Assembly (NCBI RefSeq): GCF_900112865.1
Contig: NZ_FONH01000003.1
Span: 328,005-392,004, forward strand
Source: Dyella marensis
Lineage (GTDB): Bacteria; Pseudomonadota; Gammaproteobacteria; Xanthomonadales; Rhodanobacteraceae
Direction of reading: 5' to 3'
DNA length: 64,000 nucleotides
Positions 43,680 to 54,059 of the stretch are shown piece after piece. The translations under genes were made by a program, and so were the position numbers. The stretch's first letter is position 1. Each line of letters begins with the position of its first letter. The notes beneath the pieces are model-generated. The model was not told the origin of the DNA and did no database searches. It saw only the letters and a list, made by a program, of their open reading frames with translations.

Positions 43680-45542
43680 ATGACTACCGAAACCCGCAAA
43701 TTCGAAGCCGAAGTCGCCCAGGTCCTGCACCTGGTGACCCACTCGCTGTACTCGCACAAGGAAATCTTCCTGCGCGAGCTGATCTCCAATGCCTCCGACG
43801 CCTGCGACAAGCTGCGCTTCGAGTCGATCGCCCAGCCGGAGCTGCTGGCCGGCGACGGCGAGTTGCACATCGACGTGAGCTGGGATCCGCAGGCGCGCAC
43901 CGTCACCGTGCGCGACAACGGTGTCGGCATGAACGTGGACGAGGTGGTCGCCAATATCGGCACCATCGCCAGCTCCGGGACGCGGCGTTTCCTGGACGCG
44001 ATGAGCGCCGAGCAGAAGACCGACGCCCGCCTGATCGGCCAGTTCGGCGTGGGTTTCTATTCGGCCTTCGTGGTCGCCGACCGCGTCACCGTGCTGACCC
44101 GCCGCGCCGGCGCGCCGGCCGGCGAGGGCGTGAAGTGGGAGAGCGACGGCAAGGGCGAATATTCGCTGGAGCGCGTGGAGCTGGCCGAGCGCGGCACCGC
44201 GGTGATCCTGCACCTGAAGGCCGACGAGGACGAATTCCTCCAGCCGTGGACGCTGAAATCGCTGATCACCCGCTACTCCGACCACGTGGCCTTCCCGATC
44301 CGCCTGCCGGTCGAGCAGGACGGCAAGCCGGGCGAGGAGTGGGAGACCGTCAACGCCGCCTCGGCGCTGTGGACCAAGCCCAAGTCGGAGATCAGCGACG
44401 AGGACTACCAGAGCTTCTACAAGTCGCTCGGCCACGATTTCAACGACGCGCTGGCCTGGGCGCACAACCGCGTCGAGGGCAGCCAGAGCTTCACCACCCT
44501 GCTGTACATCCCCGCGCAGCCGCCGTTCGAGCTGATGATGGGCGGGCGCGACGAGCGCAAGGGCCTGAAGCTGTACATCAAGCGCGTCTTCATCATGGAC
44601 GCCGCCGAGGAACTGCTGCCGAACTACCTGCGCTTCGTGCGCGGCGTGGTGGATGCGGACGACCTGCCGCTCAACGTCAGCCGCGAGATCCTGCAGCAGA
44701 ACCGCCAGCTGGAGCGCATCAAGAGCGCCTGCGTGAAGCGCGTGCTCGACCTGCTGGAGAAGATGGCGCGCGACGAGCCCGAGAAATTCGCCACCTTCTA
44801 CAAGGCCTTCGGCAACACGCTCAAGGAAGGCATCGCCGAGGACCACGCCAACCGCGAGCGCATCGCCAAGCTGCTGCGCTTCGCTTCCACCAAGGGCGAG
44901 GGCGCGGCGCAGGCCGTGTCGCTGGACGACTACATCCTGCGCATGGCGCCGGGCCAGGACATCATCTGGTACATCACCGCCGACAGCCACGCCGCCGCCA
45001 TCGGCAGCCCGCAGTTGGAAGCGTTCAAGGCCAAGGGCATCGAAGTGCTGCTGATGTCCGACCGCATCGACGAATGGATGCTCGGCAGTCTCAACGAATA
45101 CGCCGGCAAGAAGCTGCAGAACGTGGCCAAGGGCGAGCTGCCGCTGGACGAGGCGGACAAGCAGCGGCAGCAGGAAGCCAGCGCGGCGGCCGCGCCGCTG
45201 CTCGACAAGCTCAAGTCGCTGCTGGGCGAGCGCGTGAAGGACGTGCGCGTATCGGCGCGCCTCACCGACTCGCCATCCTGCCTGGCGCTGTCGGACTACG
45301 AGATGGCCCCGCACCTGGCGCGCCTGCTGCGCGAGGCCGGGCACGACATGCCGGAAAGCAAGCCGGTGCTGGAGATCAATCCGCGCCACGCCCTGCTGCA
45401 GCGGGTCGAGGCGGAGGGCGACGAAACCAGGGCCGGCGACCTGGCCAACCTGCTGCTGGAGCAGGCGGAGATCGCGGCCGGCGCGCAGCTGCCGGATCCG
45501 GCGGCGTTCGTGCAGCGCATGAACCGCGTGCTGCTCGGCTGA
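43680..45542 (+). CDS. htpG: Hsp90 family chaperone HtpG
   Basis: 620 residues. The N-terminal GHKL ATPase shows LISNASDACDKLRF, VRDNGVGMN and GQFGVGFYSAFVVAD. The middle domain has NVSREILQQNRQLERIK, and the C-terminal dimerisation domain follows LADEGEL-like acidic stretches. This is the full length for bacterial HtpG. It assists folding of a client set in the cytoplasm, typically under heat stress. There is no obvious Shine-Dalgarno sequence in front of the ATG. Confidence 0.97.
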   Translation: MTTETRKFEAEVAQVLHLVTHSLYSHKEIFLRELISNASDACDKLRFESIAQPELLAGDGELHIDVSWDPQARTVTVRDNGVGMNVDEVVANIGTIASSGTRRFLDAMSAEQKTDARLIGQFGVGFYSAFVVADRVTVLTRRAGAPAGEGVKWESDGKGEYSLERVELAERGTAVILHLKADEDEFLQPWTLKSLITRYSDHVAFPIRLPVEQDGKPGEEWETVNAASALWTKPKSEISDEDYQSFYKSLGHDFNDALAWAHNRVEGSQSFTTLLYIPAQPPFELMMGGRDERKGLKLYIKRVFIMDAAEELLPNYLRFVRGVVDADDLPLNVSREILQQNRQLERIKSACVKRVLDLLEKMARDEPEKFATFYKAFGNTLKEGIAEDHANRERIAKLLRFASTKGEGAAQAVSLDDYILRMAPGQDIIWYITADSHAAAIGSPQLEAFKAKGIEVLLMSDRIDEWMLGSLNEYAGKKLQNVAKGELPLDEADKQRQQEASAAAAPLLDKLKSLLGERVKDVRVSARLTDSPSCLALSDYEMAPHLARLLREAGHDMPESKPVLEINPRHALLQRVEAEGDETRAGDLANLLLEQAEIAAGAQLPDPAAFVQRMNRVLLG

Positions 45543-45572
45543 CACCCAACGTTGCGATGCGTACAAAGGTGG

Positions 45573-45612
45573 CGGATGTTGGGGTTCGCCTGCGGCTCAC
45601 CCCAACCTACAT
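45573..45612. repeat. GTAG-type REP, single right arm (copy 4, incomplete)
   Basis: Only the inverted arm is intact (GATGTTGGGGTTCGCCTGCG ... CACCCCAACCTAC). The left arm has decayed to CACCCAACGTTGCGATGCG at 45543-45561, right at the htpG stop. This copy shows partial loss of the dimer. Confidence 0.8.
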
Positions 45613-45627
45613 GCCGTATCGCGCATG

Positions 45628-45658
45628 AAAAAAGCCCGCCGGTGACGGCGGGCTTTTT
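45628..45658. terminator. Bidirectional terminator after htpG
   Basis: GCCCGCCG (45634-45641) / CGGCGGGC (45646-45653), flanked by A6 and T5. It can stop both htpG (plus) and the minus-strand gene at 45673. Confidence 0.9.
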
Positions 45659-45672
45659 CGTTGGCTTGGCGC

Positions 45673-46230
45673 TCAGCGACCTTTGGCGGGAGCCGGCGGG
45701 GGCGGCGGCGGGGCGGCCGCCTGCCGCATGGCCGGCATCGGCGGCGCACTGCGGGCGTACGGAGAGACCACTCCGCCACGCAGCCGCGGATCGCCGTCGT
45801 AGTGCGGATAGGTATGCCGCGGGAAATCGTCGCTGGCCAGCATCAGGCGGCGGCCGTCCAGGTTGACCCAGTGCCAGCGGCCGAGCGGCACCGGCTGGCT
45901 GGACAGGTAGGCGAAGCCGGCGTCGTAGTTGCCGTCATCGCGCGGCGACGCCTTCAGCGACACGTTGATGATGCACTGGCTGCTGATCGCCTTGCCCTTC
46001 CAGTGCGCGGGGCCGGAGACCATTTCGTCCAGGTTGGTGCGCAGCAGCCGCTCGAGGTTGGGCGGCAGATGCATCGCCGGCGAGGCATCGGTGATCTTGC
46101 CCGCGGCATCGACGTTGATCAGCACCGGCAGGGTCTTCAAGGGGAAATCGCTGAGCGATTCACTCGCTGCCGTCGCCTGGGACGCGACGAGCGAGATGCC
46201 CAGTACCGCGAGGAAACGGAAACGCTTCAT
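45673..46230 (-). CDS. Periplasmic protein of unknown function
   Basis: 185 residues with a signal peptide (MKRFRFLAVLGISLVASQATA). The middle contains PVLINVDAAGKITDASPAMHLPPNLERLLRTNLDEMVSGPAHWKGKAISSQCIINVSLKASP, which reads like a TonB-C/energy-transduction-like domain (prediction weak). The tail is Pro-rich (MRQAAAPPPPPPAPAKGR). Homologues with the same layout are common uncharacterised exported proteins. Confidence 0.7.
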   Translation of the reverse strand: MKRFRFLAVLGISLVASQATAASESLSDFPLKTLPVLINVDAAGKITDASPAMHLPPNLERLLRTNLDEMVSGPAHWKGKAISSQCIINVSLKASPRDDGNYDAGFAYLSSQPVPLGRWHWVNLDGRRLMLASDDFPRHTYPHYDGDPRLRGGVVSPYARSAPPMPAMRQAAAPPPPPPAPAKGR

Positions 46231-46321
46231 GGTTGACTCCTTGTGTGGAGGTTGGGGGACCTCCGAGTCGCAGGGACGACCTCCTCCCGGCGGAAGACTC
46301 TGATCCCGGCCCGTAGCCCTG

Positions 46322-47464
46322 TCAACGCACCAGGGCCGCCGCCAGCCGACCGATCCGCTCGGCCTCGATGCCGATCTCGCGCAGCTGGCCGGTGGGGGAG
46401 GGATGCTGTCCGCAGAAGAACAGCCCGGGGGCGGCCGCCTGGCCGGTGATCCGTGGCTGGCCTCGCGCGTCCAGGGCCTGCGGCGTGTCCGGCAGCAGGG
46501 TGCGCAGGTCGGGGCGGAAACCGGTGGCGAGGATCACCGCGTCGAAGGCTTCGCTCAGCGGCTCGCCGCCGGTGGCGGGCGAGGCCTCGAAGCGGACGCC
46601 ATGCGCGTCGAAGCGCTCGATGCCGCCGCGCACCTTGATCCGGCCGTCGCGGATCGCCGCCACCGTGCCGATGTCCAGCAAGGGAATCTTGCCGTCCTCG
46701 GCGATCATCCGGCGCGGTCCCTTCGGCGCTTTCATCAGGCCCAGGCGTTCGATGGAGCCGACGGCGAGCCGGATCGCCGGCGCATTGAGCGCATCGGCCA
46801 GCCCCGACGGCAGGCCGGCCTGGGCGATGGCCCAGGTGAGGATCGGCAGGCCCAGCAGTTCGCGCGGCAGGATGCAGACCGGACTGCGCACGGCCATGCT
46901 CACGTCGATGCCGGCCTCGGCCAGGTCCAGCGCGATCTCGCCGCCGGAATTGCCGAAGCCCACCACCAGCACGCGCCGTCCGGCATAGGGCGCCGGATTG
47001 CGGTAAGCGCTGCTGTGGAGCACCTCGCCGGTGTAGCTGGCCTGTCCCGGCCAGGCCGGCACATGCGGGAAGTCGGCCCAGCCGGTGGCGATCACCACGA
47101 TCGGCGCGGCCCAGTCGCGCGCCGGCGTTTCGACGCGCCAGCCGCTTTCCGTCCGGCGGATCGCGCGCGCCGCGCTGCCGTATTCGGGGCGCAGCGCGAA
47201 GTGCGCGGCATAGCTTTCCAGATACGCCACCACCTGCGCCCGCGACGGATAGCGCGGATAGTCCCGCGGCATCGGCAGGCCGGGCAGGGCGGAGTGGCCG
47301 CGGTCGGTGTGCAGGTGCAGGCGGTCGTAGTGGCGGCGCCATACCGCACCCACCGTCGAGGCCTTTTCCAGGATGCTGGCGTGCAGACCATGCCGGCCGA
47401 GCACCGCCGCGCAGGCCAGGCCGGCGGGGCCCGCGCCGATCACCAGGGCGTCCGTGTCGCGCAT
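46322..47464 (-). CDS. FAD/NAD(P)-dependent flavoprotein (CzcO/FMO-like)
   Basis: 380 residues. The FAD site is ALVIGAGPAGLACAAVLGRHGL, the second dinucleotide site is RRVLVVGFGNSGGEIALDLAEAGIDVSMAVRS, and ATGFRPDLRTLLPD closes the fold. The WRRHYDRLHLHTDRGHSALPGLPMP segment is typical of YUCCA-type/CzcO flavin monooxygenases. The substrate is unknown. It is divergent from the AEC carrier gene (141 bp apart). Confidence 0.88.
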   Translation of the reverse strand: MRDTDALVIGAGPAGLACAAVLGRHGLHASILEKASTVGAVWRRHYDRLHLHTDRGHSALPGLPMPRDYPRYPSRAQVVAYLESYAAHFALRPEYGSAARAIRRTESGWRVETPARDWAAPIVVIATGWADFPHVPAWPGQASYTGEVLHSSAYRNPAPYAGRRVLVVGFGNSGGEIALDLAEAGIDVSMAVRSPVCILPRELLGLPILTWAIAQAGLPSGLADALNAPAIRLAVGSIERLGLMKAPKGPRRMIAEDGKIPLLDIGTVAAIRDGRIKVRGGIERFDAHGVRFEASPATGGEPLSEAFDAVILATGFRPDLRTLLPDTPQALDARGQPRITGQAAAPGLFFCGQHPSPTGQLREIGIEAERIGRLAAALVR

Positions 47465-47605
47465 CGGTGCGTGCCTTCGTCGTGGGCGAGGAGCGGATTA
47501 TGGGCCTATCCATCGCGCCTTCGCGCCGGCCGGGCGAAGCTCGCGGCGAAGCTGCGACACTAGCGGCTGCTCACCCGTCGTTGCCCCCAGGCCCGCCCGC
47601 TGCCG

Positions 47606-48508
47606 ATGACTGCCCTGATCCTGCTGTTCGCCTGTCTCCTGCTCGGCCTGCTGGTCCGGCGCTACGCGCGGCCGCCGGCGGGCACGGTGCAGGGCATCAA
47701 CTGGTGGGTGATCAACATCGCGCTGCCGGCGCTGGTGCTGCAGCTGGTGCCGAAGGTGCAGGTCGATGCGCAGCTGTGGTTTCCGGTGGCCACGATGTGG
47801 ATCACCTTCTTCGGCGCCTGGGGCCTGTTTGCGCTGCTGGGCCGCTGGCTGGGCTGGTCGCGCGGGCGCATCGGCGCGCTCACCCTGGTGTGCGGGTTGG
47901 GCAATACCTCGTTCATGGGCTATCCGATGATGCAGGCGCTGCACGGCTCGGAGGGCCTGACCCTGGCGGTGGTGGCCGACCAGCTCGGCTGCTTTCCGCT
48001 GCTGGCCTCGGCTGGCGTGGTGGTGGCCAATCTTTATGCGGGCGGTTCGACCGATGCGGCTGCGATCGTGCGCCGCATCCTCACCTTTCCGGCGTTTCTC
48101 GCCCTGGTGCTGGGCGGCATTGCCGGTGCGCTCGGCGGCTGGCCGACCATCGTCGACGGCGTGCTGGGCCAGGTCGGCGCGACGCTGACGCCGCTGGCGC
48201 TGTTCTCGGTGGGCCTGCAGTTCCAGTTCAAGCTCGGCGAGCGGCAGGCCGGGCCGCTGGCGCTGGGATTGGCGTGGAAACTGGCGCTGGCGCCCCTGCT
48301 CAGCCTGGCTGTCGGCGTGGCGGCGGGCGTGGGCGGACTGGTGCTGACCATCGGCGTGCTGCAGGCGGCGATGGCGCCGATGATCTCGGCGGCGATCCTC
48401 GCCGACGAACACGGGCTCGAACCTTCGCTGGCCAATACCGTGCTGGGCGCCGGCATCGTGCTCTCGCTCGCCACGGTGCCTTTGGCGAACCTGCTGCTGG
48501 GCGGATAA
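47606..48508 (+). CDS. AEC family transporter (auxin efflux carrier-like)
   Basis: 300 residues with about ten membrane helices. The start TALILLFACLLLGLLVRRY, the middle NTSFMGYPMMQALHG and the final AMAPMISAAILADEHGLEPSLANTVLGAGIVLSLATVPL match the AEC/malonate-permease family. Substrates of members include dicarboxylates and auxin-like acids; this one is unknown. hslR follows after 7 bp, so they likely form one message. Confidence 0.87.
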   Translation: MTALILLFACLLLGLLVRRYARPPAGTVQGINWWVINIALPALVLQLVPKVQVDAQLWFPVATMWITFFGAWGLFALLGRWLGWSRGRIGALTLVCGLGNTSFMGYPMMQALHGSEGLTLAVVADQLGCFPLLASAGVVVANLYAGGSTDAAAIVRRILTFPAFLALVLGGIAGALGGWPTIVDGVLGQVGATLTPLALFSVGLQFQFKLGERQAGPLALGLAWKLALAPLLSLAVGVAAGVGGLVLTIGVLQAAMAPMISAAILADEHGLEPSLANTVLGAGIVLSLATVPLANLLLGG

Positions 48509-48515
48509 TGGCCGC

Positions 48516-48905
48516 ATGAGCGAATCCTCTTCGAGCGCCGTGCGCGCGGACGTATGGCTCTGGGCCGCGCGCTTCTTCAAGACCCGCAGCCTGGCCAAGC
48601 AGGCGATCGACGGCGGCAAGATCGCCGTCAACGACCTGGGCTGCAAGCCGGCCAAGACCCTGCACCTGGGCGACATGCTGCGCATCACCCGCGGCGAGGA
48701 ACGCCTGCAAGTGGAGGTACTGGCGCTGAGCGAACAGCGCGGCCCGGCACCGGTGGCGCAGGCGCTTTATCGCGAGACCGAAGCCAGCCTCGCCGCGCGC
48801 GAAGCCACGCGCGAACAGCGCCGCCTGACCGGTGCTTCCGGCCCGCCGAGGCGCCCGGACAAGCAGGAACGTCGGGAATTGCGACGGCTAAAGGATTCCC
48901 TGTGA
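48516..48905 (+). CDS. hslR: Heat shock protein 15 (S4-domain RNA-binding protein)
   Basis: 129 residues. The S4 domain comprises VRADVWLWAARFFKTRSLAKQAIDGGKIAVNDLGCKPAKTLHLGDMLRITRG, and the basic tail ends RPDKQERRELRRLKD. Hsp15 rescues stalled 50S subunits that carry a nascent chain by fixing the tRNA in the P site. It is 7 bp after the AEC carrier gene. It belongs to the heat-shock set together with htpX and htpG nearby, though not in one operon. Confidence 0.92.
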   Translation: MSESSSSAVRADVWLWAARFFKTRSLAKQAIDGGKIAVNDLGCKPAKTLHLGDMLRITRGEERLQVEVLALSEQRGPAPVAQALYRETEASLAAREATREQRRLTGASGPPRRPDKQERRELRRLKDSL

Positions 48906-49015
48906 GCAGCGCATCGCAGTTTATTCGGCGCGTCTGAGCGAGCATGCGCATCGGCTACGGCGCGGCGCGATGGCGTGTTCCGCCCCGGCAGCCAGCGGAA
49001 AAGGGGCCGCTCATC

Positions 49016-49567
49016 ATGTCTGGAATCGGATTCTTCAAGCGCCTGCTCGGCGCCACGCCACTCGATCAGGCGGAGCCTGTGCGGCTGCAGGCGACCGAAG
49101 GCACGCGCGTGCTGATGGTCGACGACTCGCCGACCCTGCTGGCCGTGTTGGGCCGCCATCTTGCCCAGGAAGGCTACGGCACGCTCAAGGCGGCCGACGG
49201 CGAAAGCGCGCTGGAACTCGCGCGCGAGGAACAGCCGGCGCTGATCTTCCTGGACATCGTGCTGCCCGGCATGAACGGCTTCGCCGTGCTGCGTGCGCTG
49301 CGGCACGACCCGCTCACCCGCGACATCCCGATCGTGATGATCAGCGGCAATCCGCAGGCCACCGAACAGTTCTACGTGCAGCGCTTCGGCGCCGACGACT
49401 TCCTCAAGAAGCCGTTCGGCCGGCGCGAGATCCAGCAGTCGATCGACCGGCTGGTGCGCGTCGGACGGCTGCCGGCACGGGCGCCGGAGCCGGTGGAAGT
49501 GGCCACGGCCGAGCCGGTGCTGCCGTGCGAGGAGATTCCGAGCGGGTTGTCCGGCCTGGCGGTGTAA
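49016..49567 (+). CDS. Single-domain response regulator (PilG/PilH/CheY-like)
   Basis: 183 residues. The receiver domain is at about 30-150: acidic pair Asp36-Asp37 (LMVDDSPT), phospho-acceptor Asp80 (IFLDIVLPGMNG) and the conserved Lys in DDFLKKPFG. An N-terminal stretch (SGIGFFKRLLG) and a Pro/Glu-rich tail (about 155-183) extend it. There is no output domain, so it probably acts by protein contact, as twitching-motility regulators do. Its histidine kinase is not nearby. Confidence 0.85.
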   Translation: MSGIGFFKRLLGATPLDQAEPVRLQATEGTRVLMVDDSPTLLAVLGRHLAQEGYGTLKAADGESALELAREEQPALIFLDIVLPGMNGFAVLRALRHDPLTRDIPIVMISGNPQATEQFYVQRFGADDFLKKPFGRREIQQSIDRLVRVGRLPARAPEPVEVATAEPVLPCEEIPSGLSGLAV

Positions 49568-49583
49568 CAGTGCCTCTATCGAC

Positions 49584-49676
49584 GTAGGTTGGGGTGAGCC
49601 GCAGGCGAACCCCAACAATGCGATGCGCCTGAAGGTGGCGATGTTGGGGTTCGCCTGCGGCTCACCCCAACCTACG
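49584..49676. repeat. GTAG-type REP dimer, copy 5
   Basis: GTAGGTTGGGGTGAGC ... CGAACCCCAAC, spacer of about 30 bp, inverted right arm ending in CACCCCAACCTAC. It lies between the convergent response regulator gene and katG. Confidence 0.9.
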
Positions 49677-49692
49677 CAGGTGTCGTGACAAC

Positions 49693-49735
49693 AAAAAAGC
49701 GCCGCAGCGTGGCCACGCTGCGGCGCTTTGTTTTG
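49693..49735. terminator. Strong bidirectional terminator before katG end
   Basis: A 17-bp perfect stem AAAGCGCCGCAGCGTGG / CCACGCTGCGGCGCTTT (49696-49729), flanked by an A-run and TTTTG. It would end katG (minus) and the response regulator unit (plus). Confidence 0.9.
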
Positions 49736-49752
49736 CTTCCGCGTAAAGCGGA

Positions 49753-52056
<2,304 letters not shown>

Positions 52057-52065
52057 TTAGGTGAA

Positions 52066-52102
52066 CTAGATTGTTCCGATGCTTGCCATAGCTTCAGGCT
52101 AT
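52066..52102. promoter_or_regulatory. OxyR-like binding site upstream of katG
   Basis: Reading left to right: CTAG-N7-CGAT-N7-ATAG-N7-CTAT. It matches the ATAG-N7-CTAT-N7-ATAG-N7-CTAT OxyR consensus at 14 of 16 key positions with exact spacing. It overlaps the last codons of the tetR-like gene (stop at 52094) and faces katG. Confidence 0.6.
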
Positions 52103-52705
52103 CGATGTGCCGGCGTCCGGTCCGATCAGCTGCAAGGCCAGGTCGCGCGCCGCCAGCCGCACTTCCTCCACGAAGGCCGGATCGTCGATGGTGCGCGCCA
52201 GCACCATGCCGCCCACGCACAGCGCGGTGATCGCCAGGCCGCGCTTGCGCGCCTCTTCGCCTTCGAAACCTTCCAGGCCGCCGCTCAGCATGCCGGCCAT
52301 GTGCTCGACCAGCTTGCAGTAGGCCATGCGCGCCTGCGGACCGGCGCGCGCCGCGTCGGCGGGCAGGGCGACCAGCGGGCAATGGCCTTCGACGTCTTGG
52401 AGATGCGCGGTGGACAGATAGATGTTGACCATCTGCTGCGCACAGGCCGTGCCGGTCGCCTGCGGATCGAACCGGATGCCGCTCCAGCGCTGCGACGGAT
52501 CGAAATGCATGTAGGCCGCGACGGTCTCGGCGTACAGCTCTTCCTTCGCCTTGAAGTGGTTGTAGAAGCCGCCGCGGGTCAGGCCCGCGTGGCGCATGAT
52601 CTCGTCGATGGATACCTCGGAGAATCCGCGGCGATTGAACAGCTCGCGCGCGCACTCGACGATGCGCTGGCGGGTTTTCTGCTTGTGCTCGGCGGTGTAG
52701 GGCAT
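52094..52705 (-). CDS. TetR family transcriptional regulator
   Basis: 203 residues. The N-terminal helix-turn-helix is TRQRIVECARELFNRRGFSEVSIDEIMRHAGLTRGGFYNHFKAKEELY. The remainder is a helical ligand-binding domain of the AcrR/NemR sort. It is divergent from the GST gene (138 bp), with an 18-bp palindrome between them, so it probably represses itself and the GST. The inducer is unknown, possibly an electrophile. Confidence 0.92.
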   Translation of the reverse strand: MPYTAEHKQKTRQRIVECARELFNRRGFSEVSIDEIMRHAGLTRGGFYNHFKAKEELYAETVAAYMHFDPSQRWSGIRFDPQATGTACAQQMVNIYLSTAHLQDVEGHCPLVALPADAARAGPQARMAYCKLVEHMAGMLSGGLEGFEGEEARKRGLAITALCVGGMVLARTIDDPAFVEEVRLAARDLALQLIGPDAGTSIA

Positions 52706-52757
52706 GGCGGCGTCATGCAGGGCAGGGGAAGCGGCGCAAGCCTACTCCCGAAGCAGA

Positions 52758-52775
52758 ATATGTTCTTGAACATAT
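52758..52775. promoter_or_regulatory. Palindromic operator between tetR-like and GST genes
   Basis: ATATGTTC-TT-GAACATAT, perfect eight-base arms, AT-rich in GC-rich DNA, in the centre of the divergent promoter region. This is the expected position and form for a TetR-family operator. Confidence 0.65.
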
Positions 52776-52843
52776 GTAGTTCGCCGGCAGACTTCCGCTC
52801 ATTCCCCCGAGGGCGGAGCCCTCATTCCCATGGAGGCATGACC

Positions 52844-53473
52844 ATGAAGTTGTACTACGCAGAGACCATGAACCCGCGCAAGGCATGTGCGGTCGCGAAG
52901 TATCTGGGATCGCCGGTGGAGTTCATCCGGGTGGATCTGTCCAAGGGCGAGCATCGCGCGCCCGCCTTCCTCGAGCAGAACCCCAACGGCAAGGTGCCGT
53001 TGCTGGTCGACGGCGACCTGCATCTGTGGGAAAGCACGGCGATCATGGCCCATCTGGCGGTAAAAGCAGGCTCTGACCTGTGGCCGTCGGACGCCGCCAG
53101 CCAGGTGGAAGTATTGCGCTGGCTGTCCTGGGACATCGCGCATTTCTCGCGCCACGGCAGCTCGCTGTACTTCGAGCATGTGATCAAGCCGTGGGCGGGT
53201 CTGGGCGAACCGAATCCGGCGGCAGTGGAAGAGGCGACCGGTTTCTTCCTGCGCTTCGCGGCCATTCTCGATGCGCATCTGGCGACGCGCGATTACCTGG
53301 TCGGCGACAAGCTCAGCATCGCCGATTTCGGCGTGGGCGTGCTGCTGCCGTGGGCGAAAGAGGCGCGCCTGCCGGTGGACGACTTTGCGAACATCCAGCG
53401 CTGGCACGAACGGATGATGGCGCTGCCGGCGTGGCGCGAGCCGTTCCCGGCGCCATTGCCGGTGGCGGCGTAA
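52844..53473 (+). CDS. Glutathione S-transferase
   Basis: 209 residues from the ATG at 52844 (TGGAGG eight bases upstream; an ATG two codons earlier is too close to it). The thioredoxin-like N-terminal half shows MKLYYAETMNPRKACAVAKYLGSPVEF, with the cis-Pro NPNGKVPLL and the ESTAI loop. The helical C-terminal half has DYLVGDKLSIADFGVGV (N-capping box). It belongs with bacterial beta/nu-like GSTs; the substrate is unknown. It is probably controlled by the divergent TetR protein. Confidence 0.9.
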   Translation: MKLYYAETMNPRKACAVAKYLGSPVEFIRVDLSKGEHRAPAFLEQNPNGKVPLLVDGDLHLWESTAIMAHLAVKAGSDLWPSDAASQVEVLRWLSWDIAHFSRHGSSLYFEHVIKPWAGLGEPNPAAVEEATGFFLRFAAILDAHLATRDYLVGDKLSIADFGVGVLLPWAKEARLPVDDFANIQRWHERMMALPAWREPFPAPLPVAA

Positions 53474-53522
53474 GTGCATCGGACTGTTATTGCCTTAGGG
53501 GATATGGGCGCAGCGCAAGTGG

Positions 53523-53990
53523 GATGTGCACCGCTCCGACCGAACCCTCATCCGGCTGCCGCCACCTTCTCCCGGAGGGAGAAGGGTTCCACTTTGAAAC
53601 GGTGAGGTGATCCCCTCTCCCTCCGGGAGAGGGGGTGGGGTGAGGGTACGGGCGGAGCGCAAGCGTGATGTGCACCGCTCCGCCCGAACCCTCATCCGGC
53701 TGCCGCCACCTTCTCCCGGAGGGAGAAGGGATCCAGTTTGGAACGATGAGGTGATCCCCTCTCCCTCCGGGAGAGGGGGTGGGGTGAGGGTGCGGGCGGA
53801 GCGCGAGGGTGATGTGCATCGCTCCGGCCGTACCCTCATCCGGCTGCCGCCACCTTCTCCCGGAGGGAGAAGGGTTCCAACTTGAAAAGATGAGGTGATC
53901 CCCTCTCCCTCCGGGAGAGGGGTTGGGGTGAGGGTTCGGGCGGAGCGCAACAGCGATGCGCTCAGCTCCGCTCGAATCCTCATCCGGCTG
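53523..53990. repeat. Tandem array, 144-bp period, about 3.2 copies
   Basis: The marker GATGTGCA recurs at 53523, 53667 and 53811, and a diverged GATGCG at 53955, so the period is exactly 144 bp. Each unit holds two inverted elements: CCTTCTCCCGGAGGGAGAAGG-like and CCCCTCTCCCTCCGGGAGAG-like, both strong hairpins, flanked by CCTCATCCGGCTGCCGCC and GGTGGGGTGAGGGT. Units differ by a few substitutions. It fills the 563-bp gap between the GST and mutS genes; no gene is credible there. Confidence 0.9.
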
Positions 53991-54030
53991 CCGGCGCCTT
54001 CCTCGCGCCTCAACGCCGGGCACAAATCAG

Positions 54031-54059
54031 ATCGCCTCAAAGCAATGCCTTGAGGCGAT
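54031..54059 (-). terminator. Hairpin over the mutS stop codon
   Basis: ATCGCCTCAA (54031-54040) / TTGAGGCGAT (54050-54059), a perfect 10-bp stem that includes the mutS stop (54037-54039). The U-tract is poor on the minus strand, so it may protect the mRNA end rather than terminate. Confidence 0.5.

Noticed and set aside
53523-53990. CRISPR array
   Set aside because: The period is constant and the whole unit is repeated, with no unique spacers between short repeats and no cas genes.
53487-54040. Minus-strand open frames with a 48-residue repeat over the tandem array
   Set aside because: Open only because the 144-bp period is divisible by three; the translation is repeat DNA (PPGEGGGSRMR-like) with no start signal.
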